From: Dactylellina haptotyla
Lineage: Eukaryota; Ascomycota; Orbiliomycetes; Orbiliales; Orbiliaceae
NCBI GenBank assembly: GCA_031310005.1
Contig: CM062379.1
Span: 7,719,608-7,783,607, forward strand
Length of the DNA stretch: 64,000 nucleotides
Direction: 5' to 3'
This document shows, piece by piece, positions 37,300 to 48,045 of the stretch; the stretch's first letter is position 1; every line of letters starts with the position of its first letter. Under the pieces are notes generated by a model that saw nothing but the letters and a program-made list of their open reading frames with translations, was not told the DNA's origin and made no database searches. The position numbers were made by a program, and so were the translations under genes.

Positions 37300-39775
37300 T
37301 TAAGTGCATTTGTTCTCAAAGCTGTTCAGCGGTCGGGTGTAGTTTGCCATTTCCCTACAGACATATGTTAGAATATATTCCAAGTATGGACTCAAGAGCG
37401 GTTTTGATACGTACCAGGTAGTAGTATTTGGGTTCAAGTACGCAACTGGGTGATCTTTAATATATTGGGTGGTCTCATAACCTGGAGGGTCGCACGTAAT
37501 AGACTCCTGGCCAGGTGGTTGGTAAATACGAACCCAGTCCACGCGCATTTTTGTTGGCAGAAGTTCTAGATTTATCGTTAGCACTGTTTCTTATCGACGA
37601 TGCAAAGTTTATCTGAAGGACATACTGGCAATCTCCGCAAATTCGACAGGTGCGAAACTGGTGCCCATGCCGACGTTCAGAATAACGGTCATTGGTTCCA
37701 TAGGTATAACCCGTTGGCCAATATTGCCGTTCGCTCTGACGGATGGCCCCTCCATACGCCACGATGGTTGCCGACCAACATCCCACTCGATATACCCGTC
37801 AGCACCACCCTTGTACTCATAGGCATAAGTTTGGTATTTCTGCCCATTGTACCATTCGTTGTTCAAAGCTGTGAACCCCGAAATCGCCTGTTGGTAAATA
37901 CCGCCACGGTAGGCATTCATAGTTGTGAGGGACGAGTTGTAAATGGCCATATACTCGTAATCCGGCTGGTACCAGATATCAAAGGGCGCGAACTGCGCAG
38001 ATTGCGAAATGGCACCGACTTTCGAACCTTGCTTGTTTATCACGCTTACAGTAGCCTCAAAAACGTCGATTTCAGGCGCCGAGCGCGATTTTCCAGGTGT
38101 TGGGTGGTCAGCGCCCTGGACAATTAAAAATCGGTAAATTAGCATTTGATAGTCGACATCACCAAATACAGAAGGTGGGTTATAAAGCAAAGGTCTTACC
38201 TTGCAAGTACAAGCTGGAAGCCTCATTCCAGGAAGCCCGCTAATACCGTCCGTCGAGGACTGATTTGCTGTGATGCCGGCATCGCATTCATCGTGATACG
38301 AATACGGCCACATTCCCTCCGTGGAAGCCAAATACCCAGGTCGACCGAGGTTACCCATCGTCCAAAAACCGGGCCAGAGACCAGAGACATCTCCTCGCCC
38401 AGGCAATGACACACTAGCCTCTATGATACCGCCTGTAAAGCACAATTTATTCCAGCTCTGAAGCATTCCCGATCGATACGGAAGATCGTGGGTTGGCCAA
38501 GCGTCAAAGGTAATTTCGAGAACACCATCCTTAGTTGTGACTTGTCCAGGATCGTACCACTGAAAAAATCGAAATGACGGCATATTAGCTCTAATGTCCA
38601 TCAAATAGTTATACGTCCGTCATAATGCGGGTAAGGGGTAACCCTACCTCAGAGTCTTGTGTTGCGCCGTACCAGATGTCGACAGCTTCCCAGAATGGGT
38701 CCTCGCCTGGATAAAAAGTCCGATTGGGAGTGTTGAACTCGTCTGAGAAGACTAATTTCCAATCCTTCCCGTCCGATGCCCTTCTGGTCATAGCGCTGGC
38801 CGGTGTCTCCGGGTCTATCAAGCCCCGCCTTGCATTCTTTAACAACGGCTGGTCTTGAAGGCTTTTGGGCAGACATTCAAGACCACGGCAAGGTGGTTCG
38901 GAAGGTGGTGGATCGTGGGCCATGTAGCTTTGAATAAAGAACCTGAATTACATCAATTGTTTCGTTAGTTTAATCTCAATATTAAAGAATCTCCAAAGAA
39001 CCGCATGTTGAATGGCGACATACAGTATAGGATATCCAACAAAAATGAACATGATACCACCAACAAGTAGCAGCAAGCCGCCCAAGTTGATAAGACCCCT
39101 CTTTGTCCAAAAATTGAAATCTCTGTCGACAGTTTTGCCATCCGGTGCGTGCAATTCGTCATCGGGCTCGATATCTTTGGGATACATTAGTAGACTCTCG
39201 TCTGGAAATATCGTAAACTTTTCGGCTATCGCATAGGTGCTCGAGTCGTCTGTATCGCCTCTAGTCGGTGGCCGCAGCCCAACATCGTTGTAGCTCTCTA
39301 CATCCCATGGCTTAGGGCTACCTAAGGGTGTGGAAAACGGATCCCGAGGGGTGTCTTGGTAATCGTAGACGTCGAATGAATCCCGACTGCTCTCATGTCG
39401 AACGTAGTACTCGGGTATAAAGTTAGAATCGATAGAGTCAGTTTTGTATCTGTGTCCGGCGAATCCTGAATTGGGCGGTAATAGCTTTTCTGTAGATATG
39501 ACCGACTCGTTGTTGTGGTAGTATGGTCGCTCGTGCGCTGGAAGAATGGGGGAGTTCGGCGCTGTAGAATTGGGTGTTAAAGTTCTAATCGGGCCTGTGT
39601 ATTGCGCTCTTTCGGTGTGCACAAGGTCTTCCGAGCTTGCATTCAGTGTAATACGAGGAGAAGATGGCCGTAACTGTTGCGACGAAGGAAAAGGAGGGGG
39701 CATAGAAAGATTGCCCGGTGCGAGCATAGATCTCCTTGCAGGAGGCAGAGGTGGCGGTTGTTTTCTTTGCGACAT
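37300..39775 (-). CDS. Beta-glucan synthesis-associated protein, KRE6/SKN1 family (GH16-like)
   Basis: Complement(join(37300..37354,37415..37565,37626..38115,38200..38559,38648..38942,39024..39775)), 700 aa. It is a type II membrane protein. Residues 1-225 are a Ser/Pro-rich cytosolic region, residues about 229-251 the membrane anchor ([20 protein letters not shown], reading across intron 1), and the rest a luminal GH16-type domain. Family marks are [40 protein letters not shown] and the catalytic-type APEIDVFE (Glu484/Glu489), then TMRVDW-like [15 protein letters not shown]. The last two introns are inferred from CTAAC branch points: one ends at the CTAG before 37565, and one splits a Trp codon to give [12 protein letters not shown]. 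Kre6/Skn1 are needed for cell-wall beta-1,6-glucan and act in the ER/Golgi. I leave the symbol empty because Kre6 and Skn1 cannot be told apart here. Confidence 0.92.
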
Positions 39776-40988
39776 TGTCTGTAGAAACCGTTATACCGAT
39801 ACCATATAGCAAGGAATGTTTTCACGTCGAGTAATGTCAGTTGATAGTTGATGGAATCCCGGATCTACAAAATTCCTGAGCTCGTGTCTCCAGCTGTTGG
39901 TATTTCTCTGAGTCGTCGAGAATGCCAGCGATAAAGCGAGTGTCTGTAGTTGGAAACTGGCCACGAGGACAAGAAGAATACACAACTGCGGTGAGGCGAA
40001 TAGCTAGCTGGGGGGAAATAACGAACGAAAGTACAAGCTAGAGAGCGTAAGAAATGAATAAAGAGGATATAGCTCTAAAGGAGAAAAACAGTCGACGTCA
40101 AAGGTGAAAGTCTAAAAAGTTGCTGGCTTTGACGACTCGATTGCGAGCGAAGCGAGTGCGAGAATGTTCGTGCCAAGATCGTTCATGCACCTAAGTTAAT
40201 TAGGAGAAAAGGGAAAGACCTTTTTGCTGCATCTTGCATGGCGTGGCTAGGCTGGCCGTGGAAAGGGTAGCCAGCAGCCAGTTAAGATTAGTAGCAGCGA
40301 TGTCAATGTTCCTGTTTTTTTTCTTTTCTCTCTCCTGGTTCAGGGATTTGTCCACCCTATGCCATGCGTTTCCCGCCCCTGGTGGGAATCCCATAAGGCA
40401 GGATGTCAAGCAGATTGGCAGATTGGCGGGACCAGACACAGTGCAATTTTTTTCTTCGCGAGCGAAAAGGCTAGTCTCAGGTTGGATCCGGCGACTAAGT
40501 TAGCGTGGAGGCACAGTACAGCCACTGTGTGGTATAACTCGCTGGGCTTCCTGTTCGTGTGCCTCGGCTGGAACACCGCAAACAGGCAAAGCGGCGAGTT
40601 TCGAATTTGCCATTCCCACACAGCAGCAATGGCGGTCATCCCTGATGAATGGCGTTTTGGATCAAGTTTTTCCTGTCGTTTTTGAATCGAAGGTCGAGGA
40701 ACTTTGTTCTTCCGGGAAGCTTGCATGGTCAGAATACGGTCTTGGTTTGTGCCAGTTTTTCTCTCCCTTCCTTGTGTGTCTCGAGCTGAATTCCGCCCAG
40801 CTCCAACCAAAAAAACGGTCGCAACATCTCCTTTTAGGGTTTAGATGAATTTTTTGTAAGGTACATTTGGTCATGCAACAATGTTTGGTTGGCTGGCACA
40901 GCAAAAAAGCATTTTAAAAAGCAGATGCATGGTGATTGTGATTGTGACTGAAATTCAGCTCGGAAGGTACGTTATTATTCTCTGAGGC
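39776..40988. other. Intergenic interval
   Basis: Promoter side of the KRE6-like gene and 3' side of the next minus-strand gene. No coding frame is supported. It contains TGCGAGCGAAGCGAGTGCGAG at about 40,142-40,162, which shares 15 bases with a sequence between the telomeric runs (22,936-22,950). Confidence 0.5.
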
Positions 40989-41836
40989 TCAGCTTTCAAT
41001 CGCCTGCACCTTGACTCCAACCAATTGTTTCTGTGATTTGTCTTGTGCTAGAACGTAGTACCATTTTCGTACATGGTCCTGTGTATATCTATAGACTGCC
41101 GCATCGGCTCCACCGGCGGCTTCCTGAACCGCATCGATCACTTTTCTGTAGGCTCCGGTGGAGTCAAAATGATTGAGCGATAATTTTTCAACATCTTCTT
41201 CTTCTGCCCCGATCAATTTTCCAAACTGAGCTGTAATTTGCGATATCATAATCAAGCGTTAGTAATTTATTACAAGAACCGCCCCCAATTTGCGCCAATC
41301 CGTATTTGCTCACCTTCATCTGGCAAGCCGCCCCCTCCCCACTGAGGAAATGTAACATCAATAAAAGGGTAATCAGCATCTGAGGAATAAAACACCTCCC
41401 CCAAGGCCTTTATCGCTGGGTGTGCCTGTGTTGAAATGCCCTCCTCTTCAGCAGGCGGCTTCGTGGACGGCCCAGAGTAGTCTTTATTGGCCTTGTTCAG
41501 AAACGCAGCATAGTCCTCGTCTGACATTTTCAAGGATCGTGATTGTGAGAAATGACGTGCAATTAAAGTTGGCTGGAATGCGAGGTTTGTATCGAATTGC
41601 CTGGCAGAAGCGATATCCCGACCTTTTGGACCAGGAGGGTAATAGCAATTGTGATATGAGAGGGTCCGAGCGGCTCTGGTGGAATGGGACTTGGCTAATA
41701 TCCGTCGTGTGGCCAATTGGAAGCTGTGAAGCGCCGGCCGGAAATTTCGAGATCGCGATAGGGCGACAGTTGATTGTTTTATGGTTCTGCAGACGACGGA
41801 GGATGTCGCTGGGAAAGTACTGATTGATGTCGTCAT
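40989..41836 (-). CDS. Conserved fungal protein, probable mitochondrial presequence
   Basis: Complement(join(40989..41230,41314..41836)), 254 aa. The intron has a GTGAGC donor, a TTACTAACG branch point and a TTACAG acceptor, and joins GLPDE to AQFGKLIG. Residues 1-100 are rich in Arg, Ser and Thr with almost no acidic residues (RNFRPALHSFQLATRRILAK), as in a mitochondrial targeting sequence. An internal methionine begins the conserved part, SDEDYAAFLNKANKDYSG, which is where shorter fungal relatives start. The C-terminal half (ADYPFIDVTFPQWG, FGKLIGAEEEDVEKLS, KWYYVLAQDKSQKQLVGVKV) looks like a compact alpha/beta fold, but I know no function for this family. Either ATG (41836 or 41527) could be used; the upstream one adds the presequence. 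Confidence 0.75.
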
Positions 41837-42073
41837 GTTGCTTCCTTGCGGTCACCGCCTGTGTCACACACCGACAGAGAGAAACAAAGTCGACAGGAAA
41901 AAACCTCAGGCCAACACCATCGACAACACATTTGCTCAAACACCTCAACGCGCGTGCTCTCCGCGGGACTTTCTAGGCATTTGGACAACCCCGGCCGGGC
42001 TTCTAGATATATATGCCTTGCGTCGACTGTATATCGCGAGCCCCTCCTAGTCTTCCCCCCGTCTAAGTCTGCA

Positions 42074-42445
42074 ATGCCGCCTCGTCCGTCTCTGACGTCC
42101 GCTTCGAGCGCGGACAAGGCTGCGAGCAGCAGCGCCTCGTCCACATTAGAGTCTCCCACCGACGACCCAAAGACCCTAGAACTTCGAGAGTTTGCCGTCA
42201 CGGCTCTGGAGTCCTTCGAAATGCAAGCAATCCTGTCCTTTACCAACGATCAGTCGCTTGCCAGGACTCGGCATCAGCTGCTTAAGCGGCTCATCGGGCT
42301 ACCCGTCAACGAGAGTCCTACAAGCCCGAGACGTGCGGCCGTGGACGAGCGCGAGAATAGTGGCGAAGGCAATGGACTCGAAGGTTCTGAGGACGATGGG
42401 TTCGCAGAGACAAGCTTTAGAAGCTCAAGAGGCTCCCGGAAGTGA
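42074..42445 (+). CDS. Small conserved fungal protein of unknown function
   Basis: A 123-aa frame from ATG 42074. A Ser/Ala/Pro-rich start leads into a conserved-looking helical stretch (LELREFAVTALESFEMQAIL; SLARTRHQLLKRLIG), followed by an acidic, polar tail. I do not recognise a function. It is divergently oriented to the minus-strand gene starting at 41836, with 237 bp between the two start codons. A second plus-strand frame overlaps the end (to about 42,536: EAPGSDVTNIEAAYQEG). I could not find an intron joining the two, so the C-terminus is the least certain part. Confidence 0.55.
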   Translation: MPPRPSLTSASSADKAASSSASSTLESPTDDPKTLELREFAVTALESFEMQAILSFTNDQSLARTRHQLLKRLIGLPVNESPTSPRRAAVDERENSGEGNGLEGSEDDGFAETSFRSSRGSRK

Positions 42446-42579
42446 TGTTACAAATATTGAAGCCGCATATCAAGAAGGCACGATGTTACGACAGAAATAC
42501 CTATCAAAAGCTTCAAATGTTCACCAAAACCAGTGAATTCTCAAACCAAACCACATGATTATTTCAGTATTATATTATA

Positions 42580-44966
42580 TTAGCGGGATAATTCCCCGTT
42601 ATCCATGTTTTTATGGAACCGCTCATGAGCCCCAATAGCAAATATTGGCAGCCTTATATGGCAATTCTTACATACAACTTCCTGACTGCCTTCGGTAGAC
42701 GCAGCACCTTCGGAGAAGCCATCATCGTCAGAAAGAAATCCGTCATCGATTTCGTCCTCGCCGTCCGCTTCTCCATCATTTTCTATCTCCAACCCGCTTA
42801 TATCATTTTCATCCTCTTTGTCATCAGCCGGCAACAAAGACTCCTCGAGTTGCGTCTCCGATAGAGGCCGCTTCTTCTCCCAATCCCCATCAGGGAACAC
42901 CTCACTATACCGCTTAAACATCGCTGCAACATCTCCGCCTTCAGTTCCCGTCTCTCCGCTACCCATATTTGTTGCCGCAATGTTTATCAGCGCGAGATCA
43001 TACTTTCCTCCGCCGGGAATATCCGGCCCGTGTAGTCTTCTGAACAAAGGCACTAAGGCCTCTTTAGCTAGCCTCCTAGCAATTTCTTCAATCCGAGTGT
43101 TTATTGCAAATACGAAATTCGGCATCGGGCCTGACTTTGAGTTCCGTGCTCCGTATTTCATTGTATTTCTGTCCCTTGTTGATATTCGCAATGTTTTTGG
43201 GAATGCTTGCCATTTTTTCGATGGCAGACCAAGTTGTGTGGTGTCTACGAAGGCGTCATCTTGAGACGGGAGCGGAAGAGGAGCTGTGGTTAGCAGGTCA
43301 ATTTTGAGCCTCCGGATCAATGTAATGGAGAGCCGAATCAAAACTGATTCTAATTGGTCTGGAGTGGTATCTTGGGTCACCGCTCCAGCTCTGTATAATT
43401 GAAAAGTTAGGGAGCGTGTTTGGAAATGATAACTAGGATCTCTTACCGAAATGTATCCTCGATAGATACTTGCGTAGGTACTAAAGTCGCTTTTGCGACC
43501 TCCGTATGATCGATTCCGTGGAGTAGCTCCCATATTCGCTGTGCGCCAGGCGGTATATTCCCTATTGACACGTCTAGCCTCTGCCGGTCTAGCAACGTCC
43601 TTGCATCAAGAACCTTCGTTTTCACCTCAGCCTCCGGATAATAAGCCATTAGAAAATCATCCTTCCCAGCCTGCTCAAGACTATCTGTTTCGTCTAGCTG
43701 CGGATCATCTGTTCCCTCGAGATCGAAGATTTGCGTGCTATCCTGTTGAGTAGTGCTCGTAGTTTCACTTTGTGTCTTCGCTTCCGTGACCCGCCGTCGC
43801 TCATTTACGCAGTCCCGAAGGATCCTGCCTGTCTTGCTTCCGATACCTGGAATCTTGAGCACTGGTAGATCATCCAAAAACTCTTGAATATGATCCGGGA
43901 GCATCAATGTTTGAGCACATGGCTTGTTTATTGTGCCTGCCAGTTTTGCCGTAAGTTTCGAGATACACACACCCGCGGAGCAAGTGAAACCTTGTTTGTC
44001 TAGCAATAAGAGGCGTAGATACTGTGCAAGATGAGTTGCTAGGAGAAGTCGTTTCGGTATCTGATCTAGTACCTCCTGAGGCAGTCTGCTGTTTGGTTTT
44101 GTTAAATCTGGATAAAGATGACCAGGGATGACGCTCCATTCGAATTTGAAACCGAAGTTCGGCTGGTCGGGTTTGAGTTGGTAGAATCCAGTAGAGAAGC
44201 CCTCTTTTTCAGCCAGTTCGAGGTTATAATCGATCTATAATTCCAGCGGTTAAATCATCGATCATGTGTGTAAACTGTGAATGGTACCGGCGCACTTGAT
44301 CTGTGACGTCCATGAAGACTTCATCGAAACCTAATCGCTCAATACGACCACTCCATATGTACTCTTTGAGAAACAAAAAATTCTCTTTGGAACAGTCTCT
44401 GAAGAGATCTCTAGACAGCACAGAAGGTTTATGAGCCGATTATATTCTTTGGGATGCATAGATAATCCTTACAAATTCTCGCCGTTGACTACAACAAGCT
44501 CTGGACAAGCTCGTTTTGCTTCACTTAGAAGCTGAAGTTTATGCAGTCCCTTCTTGCGTGCCACATAGTTACAAGTCACTATTATCTGCTTCTGTTGAAT
44601 TGCCACTAGAAGCCGAAGCACAGTCAGCAGGCAGATCTCAATAGAGGATGCCTACCAGGCATTAAAAATATCACAGGGCATACAGGGCATATTCTTGAGC
44701 GCCGGGTTGAGCTTCTCGTGACATGATGCGTAGAAACAATCTTTATGTGGACCGATTAGAAACTGATCTTGTAAAGCGACGATATGGGTTTATTATTGCA
44801 GATATCATATACCGTAGTCCTACATGGCCATGACAAAGTCAAATTAGTATGGGGTTCAGCAGAATTCAGAAGCACGTAAACATGTAAATGCCTATCGCGA
44901 TATCAGCGATGTGCTTACGAAGTGCAAAATCACGCGTCTCGACTTGGCGCTAGTTGCCTTCGCCAT
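42580..44966 (-). CDS. Y-family translesion DNA polymerase, iota type, with UBZ-like zinc finger
   Basis: Complement(join(42580..43390,43447..44234,44296..44410,44473..44605,44684..44740,44813..44819,44919..44966)), 652 aa. The N-terminus reads MAKATSAKSRRVILHF, then DY from a 7-nt exon, then DCFYASCHEKLNPAL. This gives the Y-family metal site with Asp17. The second catalytic pair is Asp111-Glu112 in LGFDEVFMDVTD. Also present are IIVTCNYVARKKGLHKLQLL, the finger/palm stretch SAGVCISKLTAKLAG and the HhH-type LPVLKIPGIGSKTGRIL. The little-finger region follows. The end is acidic and finishes in CKNCHIRLPIFAIGAHERFH, a C2H2 ubiquitin-binding (UBZ) finger. Such enzymes copy damaged DNA. The exons were found by requiring motif continuity; the acceptor before 44740 is AAAG, which is unusual, and the rest are YAG. 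Fungal members are annotated as iota/eta-like. Confidence 0.88.
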
Positions 44967-45200
44967 CGAGCCTCGCAAATCGACTCGAACTATAGATGCG
45001 GCTCAGCGGCTTCAAAATCCTGATGGTGTTTAGGGGATGAAAGTTGGTCAATATTTCCCGAGCATGTTGCATTTTGATCCAATCAACACAACAGATAACA
45101 CAAGATTGGTAATGTTTTTCCGCTGGATATACCCGCGGGTTGTACATTGTGCATATGCATCTCCAATCAAGCCAAGAGGGTGAGAATATTACCAAGTCAC

Positions 45201-45479
45201 TTAAATCGAGGCTGGCGATTTAGCCTGATTTTTGGACTTGGGAGTTTCGCCTCGGGTCTTTGGAGTTGACGGAGTCTTCAGTCCAAAAGGACGTATTACA
45301 ACGGGGTATTTGTGTATGATTTTGGGTTCGGTGTTATTCGGCGTTACAATCTCTTCTATGGAGAGCGATTTAATTATTTTGTAGGTTGGCTGGTTGCAAT
45401 CAATTAACGTAAGAGAAGTGTGTGCAGTGCTACCGTAATGTCTTGGGTTTGTAATTGTTATAATAGTAAGAAATTGCAT
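45201..45479 (-). CDS. Possible small protein, unrecognised
   Basis: A 92-aa frame from ATG 45479, less than 240 bp upstream of the polymerase gene start. The translation (SIEEIVTPNNTEPKIIHKYP; PFGLKTPSTPKTRGETPKSK) has a natural-looking composition with a basic Pro/Thr/Lys tail, but no domain I know. No splice partners found. It could be an exon of a larger gene, a remnant, or chance. Confidence 0.25.
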   Translation of the reverse strand: MQFLTIITITNPRHYGSTAHTSLTLIDCNQPTYKIIKSLSIEEIVTPNNTEPKIIHKYPVVIRPFGLKTPSTPKTRGETPKSKNQAKSPASI

Positions 45480-48045
45480 AATTGAATTCCTGCATGCCGC
45501 CGTATTTGTTTTTGGGTCAGATGCCTATGTACCTTTCTGCGCGGCTTACGGCGAGTGACATTTGCTGTATGGATAGGATAATATTGCTATAATAGCCAAG
45601 AAAACCCTTTCAGCTGGGCTTTTGAAATGCAAATGTGATAGAGCATACGCTTTTCGCCCAAACATCCCAAGATAAGCACAGTCTCACAGAACTGTGGCGG
45701 GGGGTGCGACGCGGTGATGAACTGGCAGGGTCTATTCTGAGGCGAAAGGCTACCTTAACCTGTTCTGCATGAGCATGAATCCTGTAGCTTCTTTGCCAAA
45801 ACCCGAGAATCATCGAGTATCAAAGCATGATAGACGTGGCAGGCAAAGCCGTGGGGTTTTCAAGTGTCTTGAATTGGTCGGAACGAGATGCGACGCGTTG
45901 TGTTGCCAGCACCCCACCCGTCGATCGCCAACTCCGGTTGAGGCTCCACGACGATGGCACTGATTCTTTAACTACTCTATTGATAGAATGTACCCATCAC
46001 CAATGGCATCCTCAGGAACGCCAGCGCTAGACCATGCGGGGAAGAGCCTTGAATTTTGGCAGAAGCTGAGGTATGGTCCCCCAAGAAATTCTTGATGAAT
46101 GAATGCAATCTTACCACCGCTACTATGGAGAAGGCTCTGATGCGGAACTCGGGAATAAATACCCTTGCCTGGAACGGCTGTAGCCGATGAGATGCTGACA
46201 ATACTGACAGCCCATTCCACTCCATCGCCGTGGTGGCGGTGAGGGTAAAAAAAATGGGTGGAAGGATGCTAAGTCCGGCGACCTGGATCTTGGAGCTCGC
46301 CCTTAGGAATCACCACAACCACCAAAAACCACCACCAAGTGACAATAGCAATGTCAAGCTTTTCCCCAACTGACATCATTGGGTCGATCGATTCCTGGTC
46401 GAACCGCACAATTTAAGCTACTAAGGGTTCCTCCAGATGCAACAGCCAAGCGTCCTTACTGGCTTGTGCGGGGGCCCTGGGAAGGGTGCTGTTTAAGCTT
46501 CTTTTCTGGTCCTCGTATTTAATTGGAGGCCTCGAGGCGAGGAATGTCCATCATAATTGGCAAACTGTGCATATTAGTGCATGAAGATGCGGGGCAAAGG
46601 CATGTTGTTGCTGGTTCTGGTACAAAGTACGCAAGTGTTTGCATTCGCGAAGCTAACCGACGTATCACAATTTCCCCTCTCAAAGCACTAAAAGAGCGAT
46701 TGCGATGGGGGAGCATTGGCGTTTGACTCGGCGATACCAAGAATTTCAGATCGACTCAAAGAACATTGAATCCGAGTCGTCGATGATGTCTTCCTTTCCG
46801 TGAGGAAACGGCAATATCCGAGAAACTTTTGAACGAAACGAGGTCGGGATAAGTTGCTAGGCTTGCTGTGGTTAATCTAGGCGGGGGCTTCTGGAAACAG
46901 ACGGGTACAACGGAAACCTGCTCGAATGGGAGCCGGGCGAAGGGACCCTGAGGTACCTCGACCTCGGATGACATATTTTGCCTGGAGACGCTCTACGCGG
47001 TTGCTGGCTACGATCGCCCGTTGGTCAAGCCATTAGCCTGACAGCTCCTGCTATTTTCACAACTAGGTGGCTGCTGAATGCACAGAAGATTAACTCTATC
47101 CGTATGACCATTCTGCATATTACTGCATGCAGTGGGGTGACAAGAACACCACTTTATGGTGACATTTTCACAAGCATTTCTCCGGGCTTATTCGATCGAT
47201 CACCAAGAATATTTTGGTGTATCTGAGATATGAGATCTCTGATAACATTGGCCAGTTTGCTGTCTACGTATGCCACACTCTCCAGGTTTCATAGCAACCA
47301 ACGATCATCGTCTGTTTCTGACGCTATTACTTTAGAGTTGGTGCATTGGTGTGTGTGGCACTGCCCGAGCTCCTTCAACTCCTCCGCTTCCTTTCGAAGA
47401 GGGTTCTCGCCTAAGCTTTTTTGAGGGCTCTCAAACCGCCTTCAGCTTCGTTATCTTTCAAAACCCCCCACTGATACATTGTTAAACACCTTATGTGCGT
47501 TTCTGCAGATGTTCATGCAGGAAAGGCACTTGGCCAAAGTTGAAAGCACTGCCGCCTCTTCATTCCCAATCGTCGATTCGCAGGAAAGCAAGAGGGCCCT
47601 GCTGCCCCGGCAAACCTTGTACGGAAACAAGCTTAAGGCCTCCCCTGCAAGAATCCCCGGACTCGAAACTCCAAATGAGGGGCACGTGAAATGCTTCGGC
47701 CACCTCTTTACCCCTCGGAACGAATCATTTCCAGACCCATGCGGAGTAGCAGCTGGAGGAGCTTAACCTCGATAAACACCACCACCACCTTTTCTTTGCC
47801 TTAGGCTCGATTGTTTTTTATAAAATATAACCACCATCCATCCCATTCACACCCTCCTCAAATCATTATCTCATACAATAGTTACCACCAAACCAAGAAT
47901 TCCGACTTGCACCCTATTATTCCGACAAAACATCCGACTATTATAAACATTCCAACCTGGCAATAACATTGGATTTACTTCCGACCTTTACACCGTATAC
48001 CTATTCGCCTATCTTGTCTCCGTTAACAACACAATACCGCCCACG
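45480..48045. other. Interval without a supported gene, upstream of pyruvate dehydrogenase kinase
   Basis: Several frames of 60-95 codons exist, for example minus-strand 46756-46974 (MSSEVEVPQGPFARLPFEQV) and plus-strand 47479-47766. None has motifs or splice structure that would support it. The part from about 47,760 is rich in C and A and looks like a promoter/leader for the kinase gene. Confidence 0.45.

Noticed and set aside
46756-46974. 72-codon minus-strand frame starting with a true ATG
   Set aside because: Natural-looking start but no family, no splice partners and nothing around it that suggests function.
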